Assembly: GCA_038212095.1 (NCBI GenBank)
Contig: JBBQUW010000006.1
Coordinates: forward strand, 1 to 64,000
Direction: 5' to 3'
DNA: 64,000 nucleotides
Source: JAICYJ01 sp038212095
GTDB taxonomy: Bacteria > Actinomycetota > Thermoleophilia > Gaiellales > JAICJC01
Shown: positions 60,819 to 64,000 of the stretch, piece after piece
Position numbering within the stretch: position 1 is the stretch's first letter
Layout: every line of letters begins with the position of its first letter
The notes under the pieces: generated by a model
Seen by the model: the letters and a program-made list of their open reading frames with translations, nothing else
Databases searched by the model: none
Told to the model about the DNA's origin: nothing
Translations under genes and position numbers: made by a program

Positions 60819-61600
60819 GCCGCTCCCTCCTTCGGGCGCCTGTATCCCAGCCGTTCAGAAAGCATCGTCGTCTCCTCCACCAGTAGAGCTCCCATCTCGT
60901 CCAGCCGCTCGGGCCGCAGCCGCAGCGCCGGACCCGAGATGCTGATCGCCGCCAGCGCGCGGCCGTCCGCCGCGAACACCGGCGCCGCCACCGCCACCAG
61001 CCCCGGCTCGAGCTCGCCGATGGCCGTCCCGAACCCGCGCGCCCGCACCTGCTCGAGCTGCGCCTCGAGCAGTGCGCGGTCGGTGATCGTGTCCGGCGCG
61101 AGCTGGGCCAAGACGCCCGCCGGCAGCCGTGCGGCGCCAAACGCCAGCAGCACCTTGCCCACGGCGGTGCAGTGGTGCGGCAGCCGCCGCCCGGTCCAGT
61201 TGGTGGTGCCGAGGAAGTGGCGGCTGTCCACCTGCGCCAGGTAGTGCTCGGCGCCTCCGGGCACGGCGGCGGCCAGGTCGATCGTCTCGCCGGTCAGCTC
61301 GCCCAGGCGCTGCATCGACTCGGCGCACAGCTCGACGATGTCGCCGTCGGACACGCCGCGGCGGGCCAGGCCGAGCAGCACCGGGCCGGGTCGGATGCCG
61401 CCCCGAGCGCTGTTGCGCTGCACCAGGCCCTGGCGCTCCAGCGCCGCAAGCGCGCGCGAGACCGTGCTCTTGGGCAACCCGGCCGCGTCGGCCAACTCGC
61501 CGACGCTGCTCGAGTCCTCGCTCTCGACCACGAGGACGAGCAGCTGGGCGGCGCGATCGATGGCCTGGGTTCCGGTCTGCATTGATTTCTGATCCATCAT
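60815..61600 (-). CDS. IclR-family regulator of the methylamine operon
   Basis: Protein of 261 aa. The winged helix (about 10-80) has AIDRAAQLLVLVVESEDSSSVGELADAAGLPKSTVSRALAALERQGLVQR. The GAF-like effector domain has HYLAQVDSRHFLGTTNWTGRRLPHHCTAVGKVLLA and GLVAVAAPVFAADGRALAAISISGP. ATG at 61600, or the next ATG at 61597. It heads the 14-gene operon and is divergent from the MttB-type gene. A 9+9 bp palindrome overlaps its start codon, suggesting direct autorepression lifted by an operon substrate such as glycine betaine. Confidence 0.93.
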
Positions 61601-61620
61601 GTGGAACGATTGTTCCACAT
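61599..61620. promoter_or_regulatory. IclR-type operator palindrome
   Basis: ATGTGGAAC (61599-61607) and GTTCCACAT (61612-61620) are perfect 9-bp inverted arms with a 4-nt centre. The TGGAA...TTCCA core is like known IclR-family sites. It covers the IclR start codon and lies 24 bp before the MttB-type start, so one dimer could repress both directions. Confidence 0.72.
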
Positions 61621-61643
61621 TCGAGATAGTAGGGAGTGCGCCG

Positions 61644-63083
61644 ATGTTCGTCAACAGGATGCCCCGATACGAGATCCTCTCGCAGGACGCGATCGAGACC
61701 CTCGACCGCGGCTGGAAGCGGATCGTGTCCGAGATCGGCGTCGAGTTCATCCTGCCCGAGGCGGTGGAGGTGCTGGCCAAGGCCGGCCAGAAGGTGGAGG
61801 GCGACAACGTCAAGTTCGACCCCGACTTCATCCTCGAGCAGGTCGCAAAGGCGCCACGCGAGTTCGACGTGCAGGCCCGCAACCCCGACCACACCATCCA
61901 CATCGGCGGCGATCACATGGCGTTTGCCTCGGTGTACGGGCCGCCGTTCGTGCGCGAGGGCGACGACCGCCGCGACGCCACGATGCAGGACTTCGAACGC
62001 TTCGCGATGCTCTCCCAGTCGTTCGAGGAGCTCGACTCGGCCGGCGGCACGATCGTCGAGCCCAACGATCGCCCGCTCGACTCGCGCCATCTGGACATGG
62101 TGTTCGCGCTGCAGACGCTGACGGACAAGCCGTACATGGGCTCGGTCACCTCCGGCCCCAACGCCGCCGACACGGTGGCGATGACCGAGATGCTGCTGGG
62201 CGGACGCGAGTCGATCGAGAAGACGCCGGGTGTGATCTCGCTGATCAACGTCAACTCGCCTCTGCGCTACGACGACCGCATGCTGGCGGCGATGTTCGAG
62301 TACGTGCGCGCCGGCCAGCCGGTGGTGATCACGCCCTTCCTGCTGATGGGCGCGATGTCGCCGGTGTCGATTCCGGCAACGCTGGTGCAGCAGATGGCAG
62401 AGGGCCTGGCCGGGATCGCGCTGGCGCAGCTGCTGCGGCCCGGCACGCCGGTGATCTTCGGCTCGTTCCTGTCCAACACCGACATGCAGTCCGGCTCGCC
62501 CAGCCTGGGGACGCCGGAGTCGGCGATCGGACTGCTCTGCACCGGCCAGATCGCACGCCACCTGGGGCTACCCTGGCGGTCGGGCGGCGGCTTCACGTCC
62601 AGCCAGACGGTCGACGCGCAGTCGGCGTACGAGGCGATGATGACGATGCTGCCGACCTTCCTGGCCGGCACCAACTGGGTCATGCACGCCACCGGATGGC
62701 TGGAGTCGGGGCTGGTCTCGTGCTACGAGAAGTTCATCGTGGACATCGAGATCCTGCGGATGCTGAAGGAGGAGTTCACACCGCTCGAGGTGGACGAAGC
62801 CTCGCTGGCATTCGACGCCCACCTCGAGGTCGGCGCCGGCGGGCACTTCCTGGGCGCGGCGCACACGCTGGAGCGATTCCGCGACTGCTTCTACCGGCCG
62901 CTGCTGTCATCGACCGAGAACTTCGAGCGGTGGAAGCGGCTGGGCGAGCGGGATGCGAACGCTCGCGCGGGTGAGATCTGGCGGGCCAAGATCGAGGCCT
63001 ACGAGCCGCCCCCGATCGATCCCGCGGTGCGCGAGCAGCTGGCCGAGTACGTGACGCGCCGGCGGGCCGAGCTGGGCGACTAG
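61644..63083 (+). CDS. MttB-superfamily (non-pyrrolysine) corrinoid methyltransferase, glycine-betaine type
   Basis: Protein of 479 aa matching the trimethylamine methyltransferase (MttB) family over its length: YEILSQDAIETLDRGWKRIVSEIGVEF, GSVTSGPNAADTVAMTEMLLGG, ISLINVNSPLRYDDRML, VVITPFLLMGAMSPVSI, LAQLLRPGTPVIFGSF and MHATGWLESGLVSCYEKFIVD. There is no in-frame amber codon, so it is a non-Pyl member, the group that includes glycine betaine methyltransferase MtgB. It would pass a methyl group from a quaternary amine to the corrinoid protein. The ATG at 61644 follows AGGGAG; the ATG at 61659 is also possible. Confidence 0.92.
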   Translation: MFVNRMPRYEILSQDAIETLDRGWKRIVSEIGVEFILPEAVEVLAKAGQKVEGDNVKFDPDFILEQVAKAPREFDVQARNPDHTIHIGGDHMAFASVYGPPFVREGDDRRDATMQDFERFAMLSQSFEELDSAGGTIVEPNDRPLDSRHLDMVFALQTLTDKPYMGSVTSGPNAADTVAMTEMLLGGRESIEKTPGVISLINVNSPLRYDDRMLAAMFEYVRAGQPVVITPFLLMGAMSPVSIPATLVQQMAEGLAGIALAQLLRPGTPVIFGSFLSNTDMQSGSPSLGTPESAIGLLCTGQIARHLGLPWRSGGGFTSSQTVDAQSAYEAMMTMLPTFLAGTNWVMHATGWLESGLVSCYEKFIVDIEILRMLKEEFTPLEVDEASLAFDAHLEVGAGGHFLGAAHTLERFRDCFYRPLLSSTENFERWKRLGERDANARAGEIWRAKIEAYEPPPIDPAVREQLAEYVTRRRAELGD

Positions 63084-63101
63084 CGCCGGGGCCGGGCGCC
63101 G

Positions 63102-63998
63102 CTACGCCCGCGCCGCCGCCAGACCAAGCGCCTCGCGCATCGCCACGATGTGCGCCGGCGTGCTGCCGCAACAGGCGCCGATCACGTCCACGCCCAGCTC
63201 GCTCATGCGCACGGCATAGCCGGCCATCACCTCGGGCGTTCCGCCGTAGCGGAACTCGTCGCCGACCATCTGCGGCAGGCCGGCGTTGCTCTGGGCCAGC
63301 AGCAGCACACCCTCGGGACGGTTGGCCGTCATCACCAGCATCACGTTCTCGATCTCCTCGGGGCCGCTGCCGCAGTTGCCGCCGATCATCTCGACGCCCA
63401 GCTCGGCGATCGACTCCAGCGCTTGCAACGGGCTGACCCCCATCATCGTGTGGCCCTTGAGGTCGAACGTCATGGTCACGGCGACCGGCACGTCGGGCGC
63501 CGCACGGCGCGCACCCTCGACGGCGGCGCGCACCTCGCCCAGGTCCGAGAACGTCTCGCATAGCAGGATGTGGGCGCCGCCGGCGGCCAGCCCGGCCGCC
63601 TGCTCGGCATACAGCTGGGAGCACTCGTCGTGGGTCATCACGCCCAGCGGCTCCATCAGGTCGCCAGTCGGGCCCATGCTGCCCAGCACGAGCGCCCCGC
63701 ACCCGTCGGCCACCTCCCGGGCCAGCCGTGCGCCGGCCTCGTTCAGCTCGTGGACGCGATGCTCGATGCCGTGCAGCGCCAGCCGGGGACGGGTTCCGCC
63801 GAAGGTGTTCGTGGTCAGCAGACGCGCTCCGGCATCGGCGTAGGCGGAATGGATGACGAACATGCGATCAGCGTGATCGACGTTCCACACCTCCGGCGAC
63901 GCGCCGGGCATCAGGCCCGCGGCCTGCAGCATGGTGCCGATGGCGCCGTCTCCGACGATCGGCCGGTCGTCCCCAAGAAGCTGTGCGATTGCGCCCAT
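63102..63998 (-). CDS. Homocysteine S-methyltransferase (betaine- or methyl-donor dependent)
   Basis: Protein of 298 aa, the stand-alone homocysteine-binding barrel as in BHMT and MetH domain 1: VGDGAIGTMLQAAGL, LTTNTFGGTRPRLALHG, LGSMGPTGDLMEPLG and the zinc ligands Cys in GGNCGSGPEE and the Cys pair in GACCGSTPAH. It makes methionine from homocysteine. The donor could be betaine directly or the methyl-corrinoid protein. It is convergent with the MttB-type gene (18 bp between stops). The ATG at 63998 is almost at the window edge, so an earlier start cannot be excluded. Confidence 0.9.
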   Translation of the reverse strand: MGAIAQLLGDDRPIVGDGAIGTMLQAAGLMPGASPEVWNVDHADRMFVIHSAYADAGARLLTTNTFGGTRPRLALHGIEHRVHELNEAGARLAREVADGCGALVLGSMGPTGDLMEPLGVMTHDECSQLYAEQAAGLAAGGAHILLCETFSDLGEVRAAVEGARRAAPDVPVAVTMTFDLKGHTMMGVSPLQALESIAELGVEMIGGNCGSGPEEIENVMLVMTANRPEGVLLLAQSNAGLPQMVGDEFRYGGTPEVMAGYAVRMSELGVDVIGACCGSTPAHIVAMREALGLAAARA

Positions 63999-64000
63999 AT

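Noticed and set aside
61644..63083. Pyrrolysine-containing MttB
   Set aside because: The frame is open through the whole family length with no in-frame TAG, so this is a non-Pyl member.

Overview
The window is a GC-rich, densely packed bacterial chromosome segment. High-GC codon use, frequent GTG starts, the rpsF-ssb-rpsR-rplI-dnaB-purA order, SigB/SigF-type regulation and many 4-bp ATGA/GTGA gene overlaps suggest an Actinomycetota genome, perhaps Thermoleophilia-like. That placement is inference from style only. No rRNA, CRISPR array, transposase or integrase was seen. One tRNA gene is present, and it is a selenocysteine tRNA.

Region 1 (1-17.6 kb): a minus-strand glnT-glxB-glxC-glxD set (type III glutamine synthetase plus a split glutamate-synthase-like enzyme). 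The glxD reading frame, cut by the window edge, carries an in-frame amber codon at codon 30. Next come an M1-type peptidase lipoprotein, a rhodanese, a phosphotransferase, an overlapping AKR-SGNH-pabB-cupin string, a choline-kinase-like/HAD/dimethylglycine-dehydrogenase-like operon, and a two-component system coupled to a beta-propeller lipoprotein.

Region 2 (18-32 kb): the housekeeping purA-dnaB-rplI-rpsR-ssb-rpsF cluster, an FG-GAP surface protein, an AraC regulator, tRNA-Sec, a secreted cupin, an alpha/beta-hydrolase/adenylate-cyclase fusion, a MarR/YceI divergent pair, and a MarR/MFS drug-efflux divergent pair.

Region 3 (32.5-44.7 kb): a general-stress (partner-switching) island. A minus-strand operon encodes STAS anti-anti-sigma factors, an RsbW-like kinase and a 1114-residue PAS/GAF/PP2C phosphatase. 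Facing it are two SigB/SigF-family sigma factors and small stress genes (DUF6458-like membrane protein, STAS, CsbD, a 69-aa protein, phospholipase D, CorA). At least five sites match the SigB/SigF promoter pattern GTTT-N15-17-GGGTA. In four of them the -10 box ends only 9-10 nt before the start codon, which predicts nearly leaderless mRNAs. corA is broken by a one-base frameshift.

Region 4 (44.7-64 kb): a methylated-amine/one-carbon island. Fourteen minus-strand genes, almost all overlapping or under 32 bp apart, run from an IclR regulator (61.6 kb) to a PLP-dependent dehydratase (46.5 kb). They encode a corrinoid protein, a MetF-like protein, a methyl-THF:corrinoid methyltransferase, a RamA-like corrinoid activator, a DUF1638 protein, a dimethylglycine dehydrogenase, a Zn alcohol dehydrogenase, a GFA-family protein and heterotetrameric sarcosine oxidase (soxBDAG). 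A non-pyrrolysine MttB-family methyltransferase is divergent from the IclR gene across a 9+9 bp palindrome, and a homocysteine S-methyltransferase follows it convergently. The inferred role is stepwise demethylation of glycine betaine or a similar quaternary amine: betaine to dimethylglycine by the corrinoid system, then to sarcosine and glycine by flavoenzymes, with the C1 units passed to THF, formaldehyde or homocysteine.
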